This document shows, piece after piece, positions 19,114-27,550 of a DNA stretch of 64,000 bases. The DNA is from Rhizobium sp. CIAT894. Lineage in GTDB: Bacteria > Pseudomonadota > Alphaproteobacteria > Rhizobiales > Rhizobiaceae. The position numbers and the translations under genes were made by a program. Every line of letters begins with the position of its first letter. The stretch's first letter is position 1. The notes under the pieces are model-generated. The model was given only the letters and a program-made list of their open reading frames with translations. It was not told where the DNA came from and searched no databases. The stretch spans positions 1 through 64,000 of the forward strand of contig NZ_CP020951.1 in assembly GCF_000172795.2 (NCBI RefSeq), read 5' to 3'.

Positions 19114-19554
19114 ATGGCCACCAATGTCGTGCGGCGCTGGCAACGAGATGATCTCATGAAGCAGAGAGTATTGATCGTCGAAGATGAATTCCTGATCGCC
19201 CTGGATATCGGGGCGACGGTCGAAGGCATGGGGATGCAGGTCGCCGGCCTTGCCAATGATTGCGAGCAGGCGCTGCGGCTGGCGCCGCTTGCCGATATCG
19301 CCTTCGTCGACGTCAATCTCGCCGACGGTCCGACCGGGCCCGAGATCGGCCGGCGGCTGGCGCAGGAACACGGCATCGCGGTGGTCTTCATGACCGGCAA
19401 TCCCGAAATGGTCGCCGACGGCGTCAAGGGTGCTGTCGGTGTGGTGCAAAAACCGGTCATGCCGACGCTGGTCGAACAGTTGGTGAAATATCTTGCCGCG
19501 CGCCGGGTCGGCATGTTCGCGGTCGTGCCGGCTCAGATGACGGTGTTTGCGTGA
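19114..19554 (+). CDS. stand-alone response regulator receiver
   Basis: The protein is a single CheY-like domain of 146 residues. Visible landmarks are VLIVEDEFLIALDI at the N-terminus (acidic pocket), the phospho-acceptor in IAFVDVNLADGP, FMTGN for the conserved Thr and VVQKPVMP for the Lys. No output domain follows. Such single-domain receivers shuttle phosphate or act on partner proteins. The start may be 19114 (GGGGAT upstream) or 19156 (MKQRVLIVED, the more compact form); I kept the longer. The EcfG-type promoter links it to the general stress response. Confidence 0.85.
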   Translation: MATNVVRRWQRDDLMKQRVLIVEDEFLIALDIGATVEGMGMQVAGLANDCEQALRLAPLADIAFVDVNLADGPTGPEIGRRLAQEHGIAVVFMTGNPEMVADGVKGAVGVVQKPVMPTLVEQLVKYLAARRVGMFAVVPAQMTVFA

Positions 19555-19567
19555 TCGGAAGGCGCAA

Positions 19568-20272
19568 TCAGCCGGGCAGGGCGGCAAGCTGCGCCCTGGG
19601 GCCGGCCTTGTCCGCCTGCGGGGCGCCATAGGCCCTGAGAAAGGTGCGCACGGCATTGCGCGCCGCCTTTTCCAGCTGTTCATCACTGGGTGTTTCGCCG
19701 AAAAGCGTCATCATCTGCAGATCGGCACTGCAGAGCGCCACGAACTGGCGGGCGGCGACATCGAAATCGTCGATGACGAGCGCTCGGCCGTGGGCAAGCC
19801 GGGCGAGAACCGCCGAAAGGGCGGTGGTCAGCTTGCCCGGCCCCTGCCGGCGCCAGCTTTCGAAAAGATGCGGATAGCGTTCGCCTTCGGTCTGCACCAG
19901 CTTGCGCAGGAATTTGCCGTCGTGATTGCAGATGCAGTTCTTGTTGAGGCGCACGGCAAAACCCGTGAGGTCGTGCTCCAGATTGTCGGCGTTTTCGGGA
20001 AAGCTCGACAGCACCGAGAAGAGCATGGCGTTGGCGCGGTTCATGACGTCCTCGACGACGGCAACGAACAGCGTCTCTTTTTCGCGGTAGTGATTGTAGA
20101 TCGTCTGGCGGGAGACGCAGGCAACGGCGGCGATCTCATCGATGCTGGCGCCGGCAAAACCCTGGCGGCAGAAGACGTCGGCGGCGGCATCGAGGATCGA
20201 CAGGCGCTTGGCGCATTGGCCGCGCTGGGTATGTCCCGCCATCCTGACTGCCGGTGTCATGCGATCGTTCAT
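19568..20272 (-). CDS. TetR/AcrR family transcriptional regulator
   Basis: The 234-residue protein has an N-terminal TetR HTH (about residues 22-68, ILDAAADVFCRQGFAG and VSRQTIYNHYREKETLF) and a helical ligand-binding C-terminus. It is divergent from the Bcr/CflA-type exporter gene and probably represses it. A 6-6-6 palindrome at 20301-20318 in the shared region is the likely operator. I placed the start at 20272; an in-frame start at 20308 would lie inside the palindrome and is less likely. The convergent receiver gene ends 14 bp away. Confidence 0.88.
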   Translation of the reverse strand: MNDRMTPAVRMAGHTQRGQCAKRLSILDAAADVFCRQGFAGASIDEIAAVACVSRQTIYNHYREKETLFVAVVEDVMNRANAMLFSVLSSFPENADNLEHDLTGFAVRLNKNCICNHDGKFLRKLVQTEGERYPHLFESWRRQGPGKLTTALSAVLARLAHGRALVIDDFDVAARQFVALCSADLQMMTLFGETPSDEQLEKAARNAVRTFLRAYGAPQADKAGPRAQLAALPG

Positions 20273-20300
20273 GAGAGCGAGGATAAGGCGTCTTGACGAT

Positions 20301-20318
20301 TTAGACAATGGAGTCTAA
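20301..20318. promoter_or_regulatory. probable TetR operator between the regulator and exporter genes
   Basis: A perfect inverted repeat TTAGAC-N6-GTCTAA lies 29 nt upstream of the TetR start. A TTGACG (20293-20298) followed after 17 bp by TAATTT (20316-20321) gives a plausible plus-strand promoter that overlaps the palindrome, as expected for repression. Confidence 0.55.
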
Positions 20319-20470
20319 TTTTACATCCGTGTCCAAAATTATTGACACGCTTGGTTCGCCGCTGGAGATATGAGCTCCCAACTTCGTCTTCGCGCGAACG
20401 ATCATCATTGACCCTCGCGCATCGGCCCGAAATCGGAATCGATTTAGGAAAGCCCGACGCGTCGACCCAA

Positions 20471-20514
20471 AGAGTTAGAGCGTCCCTTGTGCGTCCGAGA
20501 GGACGCACCGCTCC
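20471..20514. repeat. rhizobial intergenic palindrome (type A)
   Basis: Inner arms GTGCGTCC (20489-20496) and GGACGCAC (20501-20508) flank a 4-nt loop, and outer arms GAGCG/CGCTC extend the stem. Elements of this kind are spread through Rhizobium chromosomes (from memory). It occupies the leader of the exporter gene between 20319 and 20577, where no gene is seen. It could also form a hairpin in the mRNA. Confidence 0.6.
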
Positions 20515-20577
20515 AAGAGCAATGCGGCGGAGCGACGACCCGGCGCCTCCGCTGCGCTTTTATGAAAGATCACCCTT

Positions 20578-21777
20578 ATGACGGCTTCCTTCTTTCGCAT
20601 TGCCCTCATTCTCGGCCTGCTCTCGGCCATCGGGCCTTTCGCCATCGACATGTATCTGCCCGCGCTGCCATCCATCGGCCAGGATCTGCATGCGGATAAC
20701 AGCGTCACCCAGCTGACCCTTCTCGCCTTCTTCATCTCCTTTGCGCTCGCCCAGCTCGTCTACGGCCCGCTGTCGGATATGTGGGGGCGCAAGCTGCCGC
20801 TCTATCTCGGCATCGGCCTTTTCGCCGGCGCCTCGATCGGCTGCGCGCTTTCGACCGATATCGAAACGCTGATCGCCTTCCGTTTCGTCCAGGGCATCGG
20901 CGGTGCGGCCGGCATGGTCATCCCCCGCGCCATTGTCCGCGACATGCATACCGGCGTGCAGGCCGCGCGCCTGATGTCGCTGCTGATGCTGGTCTTCTCG
21001 ATCTCGCCGATCCTGGCGCCGCTGACCGGCAGCGCCGTCATCGAATTCTATGGCTGGCGCGGCGTCTTCTGGGCCGTGACCATCGCTGCCGCAATCGGTC
21101 TCGTCCTGCTTTCCACCCAGCTCGAGGAAACCCGCCCGGCCAAGGAGCGGGGCGGCAGCGGCCTCGGCAGCGCCATGGCGGCCTACCGGCTGCTGCTTTC
21201 CGACCGCAATTTCCTGACGCTGACCTTCATCGGCGGTCTCGGCATTTCGAGCTTCCTCGTCTATCTCGCCAACTCGCCCTTCGTGCTGATCCAGCATTAC
21301 GGGCTGACGCCGACGCAATACAGCTTCGCCTTCTCGATCAATGCCGTCTCCTTCTTCGCGGTGTCGCAGGCGACCGGCTGGCTCGGCGAACGGTTCGGCC
21401 TGGTGCGCGTCATGCGCATTGCGGTCAGCGCCTTCGCGCTGGCGATGGTGGCCATGGCGGTGGTGATGGCGGCAGGCTTCAACCAGCTGCCCGTCATGGC
21501 TGGCTTCCTGTTCATCGGCTACGGCTTTCTCGGCCTCGTCATTCCGACAAGCGCCGTGCTGGCGCTCGAGGATCACGGCGCCATCGCCGGCACGGCCTCG
21601 TCGCTGATGGGCACGCTTCACTTCGTCATCGCCGCCGTCGCCATGGTGATATCGAGCCTGTTCTTCGACGGCACGGCCGTCCCGATGGCCGCCGGCATCG
21701 CCGTCTGCGCCTTCGCAGCCTTCGTGCTGACCCAACTGACGATCGGCCGCCGCGCCGCGGTTGCCGCCGCCGAATGA
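20578..21777 (+). CDS. Bcr/CflA-family drug efflux MFS transporter
   Basis: The 399-residue protein has twelve predicted membrane helices. The motif DMYLPALPSIGQDL at the start and LVYGPLSDMWGRK between helices 2 and 3 identify the Bcr/CflA drug:proton antiporters. It should export small hydrophobic toxicants. The likely regulator is the divergent TetR protein. A GC-rich hairpin without a T-run follows the stop (21787-21813). Confidence 0.92.
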   Translation: MTASFFRIALILGLLSAIGPFAIDMYLPALPSIGQDLHADNSVTQLTLLAFFISFALAQLVYGPLSDMWGRKLPLYLGIGLFAGASIGCALSTDIETLIAFRFVQGIGGAAGMVIPRAIVRDMHTGVQAARLMSLLMLVFSISPILAPLTGSAVIEFYGWRGVFWAVTIAAAIGLVLLSTQLEETRPAKERGGSGLGSAMAAYRLLLSDRNFLTLTFIGGLGISSFLVYLANSPFVLIQHYGLTPTQYSFAFSINAVSFFAVSQATGWLGERFGLVRVMRIAVSAFALAMVAMAVVMAAGFNQLPVMAGFLFIGYGFLGLVIPTSAVLALEDHGAIAGTASSLMGTLHFVIAAVAMVISSLFFDGTAVPMAAGIAVCAFAAFVLTQLTIGRRAAVAAAE

Positions 21778-21786
21778 TCGATGACA

Positions 21787-21813
21787 GGCCGCACCCGGTT
21801 TCCGGATGCGGCC
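21787..21813 (+). terminator. hairpin after the exporter gene
   Basis: GGCCGCA (21787-21793) pairs with TGCGGCC (21807-21813), with an inner CCGG/CCGG pair. It lies 10 bp after the stop codon. No T-tract follows, so it may be a weak terminator or only a transcript-stabilising hairpin. Confidence 0.4.
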
Positions 21814-21912
21814 GCCAAGATCGGTGCCGCAGAGAAAATGCAACGCGCAATTGATTATCGGTGTGCCGCGCTATCTAGGCCTGACGAAGCATTGTCATTC
21901 CGGAGAATACGC

Positions 21913-23205
21913 ATGATCGAAGAGCGGCGGCTGATCTCGAAAATTACCTGGAAGCTGATGCCCTTTCTCGGCATCCTCTACCTCATCGCCTATATCGACC
22001 GGCAGAATGTCAGCTTCGCCAAGCTGCAGATGGTCGATGCGCTGGGAATGAGCGAATATGCCTACGGCCTCGGCGCTTCGCTGTTCTTCATCGGCTATTT
22101 TCTCTTCGAGGTGCCGAGCAATCTCTTCCTCGACAGGCTCGGCGCCCGCGTCTGGTTCGCCCGTATCCTGGTTTCCTGGGGCCTCGTCACCGTGGCGCTC
22201 GCCTTCACGCAGAACGCCACGATGTTCTATATCCTGCGTTTTCTGCTCGGTGTGTGCGAAGCCGGCTTCTTTCCGGGTGTGCTCTATCTGCTGACGCTCT
22301 GGTTTCCCGCGGCCTATCGCGGCCGGATGGTCGGGCTGTTCATGATCTTCAGCGCCATCGCCAATGCCGTCGGTGCGTCGCTCGGCGGCGTGCTGCTCGA
22401 CCTCGACGGTCTCTACGGTTTTGCCGGCTGGGAATGGGTGTTCCTGGCGACCGGTATCCCGGCTGTTTTCGCCGGCATCGTCACCTTCTTCTATCTTCCC
22501 GGCCGGCCGGAAAATGCAAGTTTCCTGAGCGGCGAGGAGAAGGCCTGGCTCGAACGCCGGCTCGCCTCGGAAAATGCCGGCATGGGCGAGAATGCCGGAA
22601 ACGGCTTCAAGGCGCTGATCGACCCGCGTGTGCTGCTGATGGCGCTCTGCTATATCGCCTTTCCGCTGTCGGCCTATGGGCTGAGCTATTGGCTGCCGAC
22701 CATCGTCAAGGCCTTCGGCGTCAGCAATACGGTGAACGGTTTCCTCAACATCATTCCCTGGCTTTTGGTGGCGGTCGCCCTCTATGTCGTGCCTGCCATG
22801 GCCGACAAGGCGCAATCGAAGACGCCCTATATCGTCATCCCCGCCTTCATCGGTGCGGCCTGCCTGCTGTTGTCGGCGCTGATCCCGAACCATACGCTGC
22901 AATTCGCCTTCCTCTGCGTCGCCGCCGCCGGGATCTTCGCGCCGCAGCCGGTATTCTGGAGCCTGCCCTCGCGTTTCCTGAAAGGGGCGGGGGCCGCGGC
23001 CGGCCTTGCCGCCATCAATTCGGTCGGAAATCTCGGCGGCTTCGTCGCCCAGAACGTCGTGCCCTGGATCAAGGATGAGAGCGGCAGCACGATCGCGCCG
23101 ATGGTCTTCCTCGCCGCCTGCCTTGCGGCCGGCGCCCTGCTGGTGTTCTTCGTCACCCGGCTGTTGGCGAGCCGGGAGCCCCCGGCAGCGCCGAGCCGGA
23201 TCTGA
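21913..23205 (+). CDS. ACS-family MFS transporter (organic anion type)
   Basis: The 430-residue twelve-helix protein starts ISKITWKLMPFLGILYLIAY and carries the anion:cation symporter signature IDRQNVSFAKLQM. Members take up sugar acids, tartrate, phthalate and similar anions; the substrate here is not predictable. The ATG at 21913 is preceded by CGGAG. An in-frame open stretch reaches back to 21781 but lies in the hairpin region. The next gene, a LacI regulator, converges on it with a 6-bp gap and may or may not control it. Confidence 0.9.
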   Translation: MIEERRLISKITWKLMPFLGILYLIAYIDRQNVSFAKLQMVDALGMSEYAYGLGASLFFIGYFLFEVPSNLFLDRLGARVWFARILVSWGLVTVALAFTQNATMFYILRFLLGVCEAGFFPGVLYLLTLWFPAAYRGRMVGLFMIFSAIANAVGASLGGVLLDLDGLYGFAGWEWVFLATGIPAVFAGIVTFFYLPGRPENASFLSGEEKAWLERRLASENAGMGENAGNGFKALIDPRVLLMALCYIAFPLSAYGLSYWLPTIVKAFGVSNTVNGFLNIIPWLLVAVALYVVPAMADKAQSKTPYIVIPAFIGAACLLLSALIPNHTLQFAFLCVAAAGIFAPQPVFWSLPSRFLKGAGAAAGLAAINSVGNLGGFVAQNVVPWIKDESGSTIAPMVFLAACLAAGALLVFFVTRLLASREPPAAPSRI

Positions 23206-23211
23206 AACGCG

Positions 23212-24249
23212 TCAGACCGTCAGCGTGAAAGCGTCGCTTTCACCCGGAACGAGTTCCAACGGCCAGATGCGGTTGCGGGCGCCCTGCGGATAGTGCTCGG
23301 CATAGGCCGGCATGGTGGCGAGCAGGGTTTCGCCGAGCTGGGCGCCGAGATCGCGCAGCGACATGCGGAAGGAGGTCAGCGTCGGCTGCAGGAAATGCGT
23401 GCGCGGCTCCTCGCGGAAACCGACGACGGCAAGGTCGCGGCCGGGCACGATGCCGGCCTCTGCCAGCCTGCGGTAAAGCCCGATCGCCATCAGCTCGTGG
23501 ATCAGGATGATCGCCGTTGGCCGCTCCTCGATCATCAGCAGTTCGTGGCCGGCCTGATAGCCGCCCTGTTCGCTCGACTTGACGCGGATCACCAGCGCCG
23601 GGTCGAAGGCGATATCGTGGCGTTTCAGCGCCTGGCGATAGCTGTCGAGGAAGATATAGCCGAGATTGATGTCGGATGAGGGAGCGGCGACCGCGATCCG
23701 CCTATGGCCCTTGGCGACCAGCCGCTCGACGCCGCGCGCCGCCACGCCCTCGAAATCGAGGTCCATCCAGGTATAGCTGCCGCCTGACGCGCTGCGGCCG
23801 AGCGCCACGAAGGGGATGCGGGCCTTTTCCAGAAGCTCGATACGCCGGTCGGTGCGGCGTGTCGCCGAGATGATCATCGCGTCGACGAGGCGGCGGGCCA
23901 CCATGCGCTTCAGATATTCGTGCGAATCCTCGTCGTCGGGGCAGGGCAGCATGACCAGGTCGAGCTTGTGACGGGAAAAGACGCTCTGCAGCCCGTCGGT
24001 GACGCCGAGGAAGAAGTCGTCGCTGTTTTCGACGGTCTCGCGGCTGACCTCGAGCATCAGCCCGATGACGTTGGTCATGCCCTGGCGAAGGCTGCGGCCC
24101 GATTGATTGGCGACGTAGCCGAGCTCCTCGGCGGCGGCAAGCACCCGCCGGCGCGTGTCTTCATTAACGTCAGGCTTGCCGTTCAGCGCCCGGGACACGG
24201 TCCCGATCGAAATGTCGAGATGCTCGGCGAGCTGGCGAATTCCCTTCAT
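23212..24249 (-). CDS. LacI-family transcriptional regulator
   Basis: The 345-residue protein opens with a LacI HTH (IRQLAEHLDISIGTVSRALN, then hinge RVLAAAEELGYVANQ), followed by a periplasmic-binding-like sensor domain (residues 60-335). It probably represses a carbohydrate or sugar-acid pathway. No catabolic genes are near, apart from the convergent ACS transporter. The downstream gene on the same strand is 81 bp from the second LacI regulator, so two repressors sit in tandem. Confidence 0.93.
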   Translation of the reverse strand: MKGIRQLAEHLDISIGTVSRALNGKPDVNEDTRRRVLAAAEELGYVANQSGRSLRQGMTNVIGLMLEVSRETVENSDDFFLGVTDGLQSVFSRHKLDLVMLPCPDDEDSHEYLKRMVARRLVDAMIISATRRTDRRIELLEKARIPFVALGRSASGGSYTWMDLDFEGVAARGVERLVAKGHRRIAVAAPSSDINLGYIFLDSYRQALKRHDIAFDPALVIRVKSSEQGGYQAGHELLMIEERPTAIILIHELMAIGLYRRLAEAGIVPGRDLAVVGFREEPRTHFLQPTLTSFRMSLRDLGAQLGETLLATMPAYAEHYPQGARNRIWPLELVPGESDAFTLTV

Positions 24250-24330
24250 CTCCGACGATTTTCCTCCCGATCGGATCGCATTTTTCCTTTCTTGCCACAG
24301 GATGGCGCCTGCGAAAAGTCGGGGGAGGGA

Positions 24331-25371
24331 TTATGGCCTGAAGCTCTGCCGGATGACGAGTTCCGGAATGACGCGTTCGGAAGCCGGCGGAGCGTCCGGG
24401 TTTTCAAGCCGCCGCTCCATCAGCGCGACGGCGCGTTGCGCCATAACAAGCGGGTCCTGCCGGAAGGTGGTGAGCTGGTAGCTCAGCCAGGCGGATTCCG
24501 GCACGTCGTCGAAGCCGATGACGGCGAGATCTTCCGGAAGGCGCAGCCGCGCTTCCTGGCGCGCGATATCCATCAATCCGAAGGCGATCAAGTCGTTGGC
24601 GCAGAAGACGGCGTCGGGCTTTATTTTTTCCGTAAAGAGCGCGCGGCCGGCGGTGACGCCGCCCTGATAATCGGAATCGTCGCCGCGTGCGACCATGACG
24701 GACGCGCCGAGTGATTCGGCCGCCGACAGGAAGGCGCTTTCGCGTTCGACGATCGCAGGCGTTCCCGAGTTGGAGCCGATCACCGCCAGCCGCCGCCTGC
24801 CGCTTTCGTAAAAGGCCGTCGCCGCCCTGCGCGAGGCTTCGGAATTGCCGGCGCGCACATGGTCGGCGTCGGGCTCCGAACGGCCGATGACGACGAGCGG
24901 CTGACCGTTTCGCTGCGCGAGTTCGAGGAAACTTGCCGGCGGCGAGCCGGACAGGATGATGATCGCCTCGGCGCGGTGGCCGATCAGCATCTTCTGGGCG
25001 GCAAGCAGTTCCTCTTCCGTCTGGCCGGTGTTGACGAGGATCGGGATGCTGCCGCGCCGGATCAGCGATTTGGCAAGCGCGGCCGCCAGATGCGCACGAA
25101 AACCCACTTCCGGCCGGGTCGCGACGATGCCGACGAGGCGGCTCTGATTGGCAAGCACGCCGCGCGCGAGATCGTTGACGTGATAGCCGAGCTCTTCAGC
25201 GGCCCGCAGCACCTTTTCGCGTGTCGCAGGCGCCACGCTTGCGCCCGGCGTGAAGGTGCGCGACACGGCGGAACGCGAAACGCCCGCCAGCTGCGCCACC
25301 TGCTCGGCGCTGACGAAACGCATGCGCTCTTTTTTCGGCATCCTGCCGCCGTTCACGGGACCATCATTCAT
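24331..25371 (-). CDS. LacI-family transcriptional regulator
   Basis: The 346-residue protein has a LacI HTH at residues 18-65 (SAEQVAQLAGVSRSAVSRTF, with the hinge AAEELGYHVNDLARGVL) and a sugar-binding sensor domain with late VIGFDDVPESAWLSYQLTT. A start at 25341 (MPKKERMRF) is also possible. Effector and targets are unknown. It shares the strand with the preceding LacI gene, but the two are not close paralogues. Confidence 0.92.
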   Translation of the reverse strand: MNDGPVNGGRMPKKERMRFVSAEQVAQLAGVSRSAVSRTFTPGASVAPATREKVLRAAEELGYHVNDLARGVLANQSRLVGIVATRPEVGFRAHLAAALAKSLIRRGSIPILVNTGQTEEELLAAQKMLIGHRAEAIIILSGSPPASFLELAQRNGQPLVVIGRSEPDADHVRAGNSEASRRAATAFYESGRRRLAVIGSNSGTPAIVERESAFLSAAESLGASVMVARGDDSDYQGGVTAGRALFTEKIKPDAVFCANDLIAFGLMDIARQEARLRLPEDLAVIGFDDVPESAWLSYQLTTFRQDPLVMAQRAVALMERRLENPDAPPASERVIPELVIRQSFRP

Positions 25372-25496
25372 CGGCTCTCAGCTATTGCGCGTCTCTGACA
25401 TCAGGATGACAGGCGGCGGGGGAGGATGGAATTTTTGCGAAGGTGTTGGCAGCCGGATGAAGGCTCATCCCTTGAGGGATGTCGCCGATATGGAAC

Positions 25497-25531
25497 AAAA
25501 AAACACCGAGGCTGCGGGAGGCAACCTCGGC
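25497..25531 (-). terminator. intrinsic terminator of the glycine-zipper gene
   Basis: On the minus strand a stem CCGAGG...CCTCGG (25525-25530 with 25506-25511) is followed by GTG and seven T residues (25497-25503). It lies 50 bp after the stop of the gene ending at 25582. A second small hairpin, CATCCC/GGGATG, lies at 25465-25481. Confidence 0.8.
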
Positions 25532-25581
25532 TGAAGGCAAACGGCGGCGTTAAAACCAGTGCCGCCGCAACAATCCAGGGA

Positions 25582-25902
25582 CTATTCGCAGACCCTTACG
25601 GTCTCGGCGTGGTAGCCGCCGTCGTAGCGGTTGCGCACGTCGCGGTCCTCATACCAGCATCTCGGCTGAGGCTCGACATAGCGGGGGCTCTCCACATAAC
25701 GCGGACCTTCGTCGACGTAACGCGGGCCGCCGCCATTGACGAGGGCGCCGCCGATCAGGCCGCCGACGACACCTGCGGCGACGCCGCCGGCGATGATGCG
25801 GCCGGTGTTATTGTGATGATGGTGGTCGCGTGCGGCAGCAGGCTGGATGGCCGCTCCGACAAGGGCCGTGGCGATCAACAGGCTGCTAATAACTCTCTTC
25901 AT
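25582..25902 (-). CDS. secreted glycine-zipper protein
   Basis: The 106-residue protein has a signal peptide (residues 1-25, ending AAIQPAAA), a His-rich patch (RDHHHHNNTG), a glycine-zipper helix (IIAGGVAAGVVGGLIGGALV, residues 36-55) and a repeated RYV-containing segment (GPRYVDEG, SPRYVEP). Two cysteines lie in the last 25 residues. Such proteins sit in or on membranes and their job is unknown. The start at 25902 has GGAGAA upstream. A strong terminator follows. Confidence 0.8.
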   Translation of the reverse strand: MKRVISSLLIATALVGAAIQPAAARDHHHHNNTGRIIAGGVAAGVVGGLIGGALVNGGGPRYVDEGPRYVESPRYVEPQPRCWYEDRDVRNRYDGGYHAETVRVCE

Positions 25903-25979
25903 GACGTTCTCCTGACATGGCACTCGCCCCGGATAAAAGAGAAATGCGGCAGCAAGTCGTTTGTTCGTTCAAACTTTGC

Positions 25980-25999
25980 GACATGCATTAACGCATGTC
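25980..25999. promoter_or_regulatory. inverted repeat upstream of the glycine-zipper gene
   Basis: A perfect repeat GACATGC-N6-GCATGTC lies about 80 nt upstream of the start codon. Its length and spacing fit a dimeric regulator site. No regulator is assigned. Confidence 0.4.
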
Positions 26000-26143
26000 A
26001 TCGCTAAACACCATATCAGGTCGCCGATTCCGCAGCGGTCGTCATAGGCCATTGTTACCTATAGAAGCGACGGGGCCGTGAGTGACCCGAGACACTGGCT
26101 GAAAATTAGCTGATGAACCACTTCCATAAAGGAAGCCGCCTTA

Positions 26144-26255
26144 GAACAGGATGATTTAAGGCCGGGTCGGCCTTAAATCTCAATCCTGTTCAAAATTAAA
26201 GAGTTAGAGCATGATGTCATGAGAAAACCGCTCACACTTTTCGGCATCATGCTCT
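26144..26255. repeat. compound rhizobial intergenic repeat (type B)
   Basis: Two palindromes lie side by side. The first has arms GAACAGGAT/ATCCTGTTC (26144-26152, 26183-26191) and inner arms GATTTAAGGCC/GGCCTTAAATC. The second has arms agagcatgatg/catcatgctct (26206-26216, 26245-26255). I recall both as very common in R. leguminosarum and R. etli. The gap from 25903 to 26403 holds only this, the repeat at 25980 and a third hairpin GCGGGCCG/CGGCCCGC at 26282-26307; no gene is seen. Confidence 0.75.
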
Positions 26256-26403
26256 TGCGGTTTAGTCGGGTCTTGAGTGAAGCGGGCCGCACACCCGCCC
26301 GGCCCGCGATTCTTACGATCAGCGCGGCCTCTTGTTCCCGGCGGGGCTGATTAGGGTGCATGGAAAGGTGTTGTGCCGGTTTGGGAGCGGACCTGGCGCA
26401 TCG

Positions 26404-26730
26404 CTATTCCACCGTAAACGTTCCGGCCCCTTTGGAGTATTTCTTACCTCCAAGCGAAGTGATCGTTGCGCATTTTTCCTTGTCGAACTTCTCGCACATC
26501 TTGTTGTCTTTGATGCTCCATGTGCCCTTGTAGGTGGTCTTGTCCCCCTCGACAGTCGCTTCGATCGTTCCGTCCGGTTTATAAGTTGTGACGCCCGATT
26601 GAGTCTTTGACTTCCAGTGAATTGGGTGGCCTACCAACTCACTTTTCATCTGCTCCGCCGTCATGGTTGCGGCATATGCGGCAGATGCGAAGGCTAGCAG
26701 AATGAGGCCAGAAACCGTGATCGCTTTCAT
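26404..26730 (-). CDS. small secreted protein, DUF995-like
   Basis: The 108-residue product has a signal peptide (residues 1-20, cut after AAYA) and a short domain with an EQMKSELVGHPIHWK start, YKPDGTIEATVEG, GTWSIKDNKMCEKF and two cysteines near the end that could pair. The pattern (threshold helix, beta strands with GTW and a late C) resembles DUF995 proteins of rhizobia, but I cannot prove membership. GGGAG precedes the ATG. GC content is lower than in neighbouring genes. Confidence 0.7.
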   Translation of the reverse strand: MKAITVSGLILLAFASAAYAATMTAEQMKSELVGHPIHWKSKTQSGVTTYKPDGTIEATVEGDKTTYKGTWSIKDNKMCEKFDKEKCATITSLGGKKYSKGAGTFTVE

Positions 26731-26814
26731 CGTTCACTCCCTTCTCCTGAAACGAAGATTGTAACCGCGTTGGAGCATGGCGAATATTTATCCAAAAGGC
26801 TTATCTCGGACATT

Positions 26815-26862
26815 CATATCAGTGTGGGGGCATATCAGTGTGGGGGCATATCAGTGTGGAGG
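26815..26862. repeat. three tandem 16-bp repeats
   Basis: The unit catatcagtgtggggg occurs three times without gaps (26815-26830, 26831-26846, 26847-26862). The third copy differs by one base. It lies upstream of the small secreted protein gene and downstream of the 94-residue gene. Such arrays can vary in copy number. Confidence 0.85.
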
Positions 26863-26903
26863 CGAGCGCCCGCGGCACGCTTTTAGCGATGCGATTCATT
26901 GTC

Positions 26904-27188
26904 TCAAGTCCAATTGCTTGAACCAAACGGCCGCAGCGGCTCGAATTCCACCGCCGGCACATCGTCCGAGGAGGTTATCATCTTTGCCCGCTTTTTGGCG
27001 AGCTTCGCCCACCACTTCGAATTGGTTCGGATCCGATCGATGCCATAAAGTATACGAAGCATGTATCGGGCTTCCGCAGCCTCCATTGTTACGAGTGGTA
27101 TGCCATCCAGTCGGGCCGGTGCATCAGTTGCTATGTCGATTATGGCCCAGGTGGTATCCCTCGCTTCCAAACGGTAATTGCTCGCCAT
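26904..27188 (-). CDS. hypothetical protein, 94 aa
   Basis: The product starts MASNYRLEARDTTWAIIDI and continues with a small alpha/beta pattern (GIPLVTMEAAEARYMLRIL). It has no domain I can name, but its beginning resembles short rhizobial proteins that pair a strand-rich start with a VTM..AEA helix. GGAGGG lies 6 nt before the ATG at 27188, which decides this start over a much longer upstream in-frame extension to 27515. The extension lacks coding character. Confidence 0.55.
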   Translation of the reverse strand: MASNYRLEARDTTWAIIDIATDAPARLDGIPLVTMEAAEARYMLRILYGIDRIRTNSKWWAKLAKKRAKMITSSDDVPAVEFEPLRPFGSSNWT

Positions 27189-27550
27189 TTCGTCCCTCCG
27201 GTCGTATGGCGAGATTGATGCAAAAGTCCCGACGCGCCCATCCGGCAAAAGGGATTGGTTCCACCGCCAAAAGGTGAATGCCGCCGTTTGAACATACCTC
27301 GGCGCCGACTCCTTCACCCTGTGAGGCGACCGTTCAGGGTTAGCAGAGTGTTCAACGACTATTCGTCGCTCCGTTGTTGTGCCGGCGACTATTGCGAATA
27401 AGGCCGGCCAGCAGGATCTGCTGGTGCTCTGCTTCGATCCAAATTTTTTCGAGATCATTGTCGATTTGCGAACGGCTGCTTCGTTGTCAATATGAGCGGG
27501 CTTGTTTAGCGGCAATGGTGCCGGCGTCTCGCTCCTGGAGGGAAATTCCC
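27189..27550. other. intergenic gap with no gene seen
   Basis: The gap lies between the 94-residue gene and the YCII gene, which are divergent. It should hold the promoters of both. I see no convincing gene, repeat or regulator site in it. Confidence 0.4.

Noticed and set aside
21913..24249. ACS transporter and LacI gene as one regulatory unit
   Set aside because: They converge tail to tail and I found no operator-like dyad before the transporter, so a link is not supported by sequence.
26815..26862. Tandem 16-bp units as a small CRISPR
   Set aside because: The units abut with no spacers, so it is a simple tandem repeat.
27189..27515. N-terminal extension of the 94-residue hypothetical protein
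   Set aside because: A strong GGAGGG marks 27188 as start and the extension has no conserved pattern.
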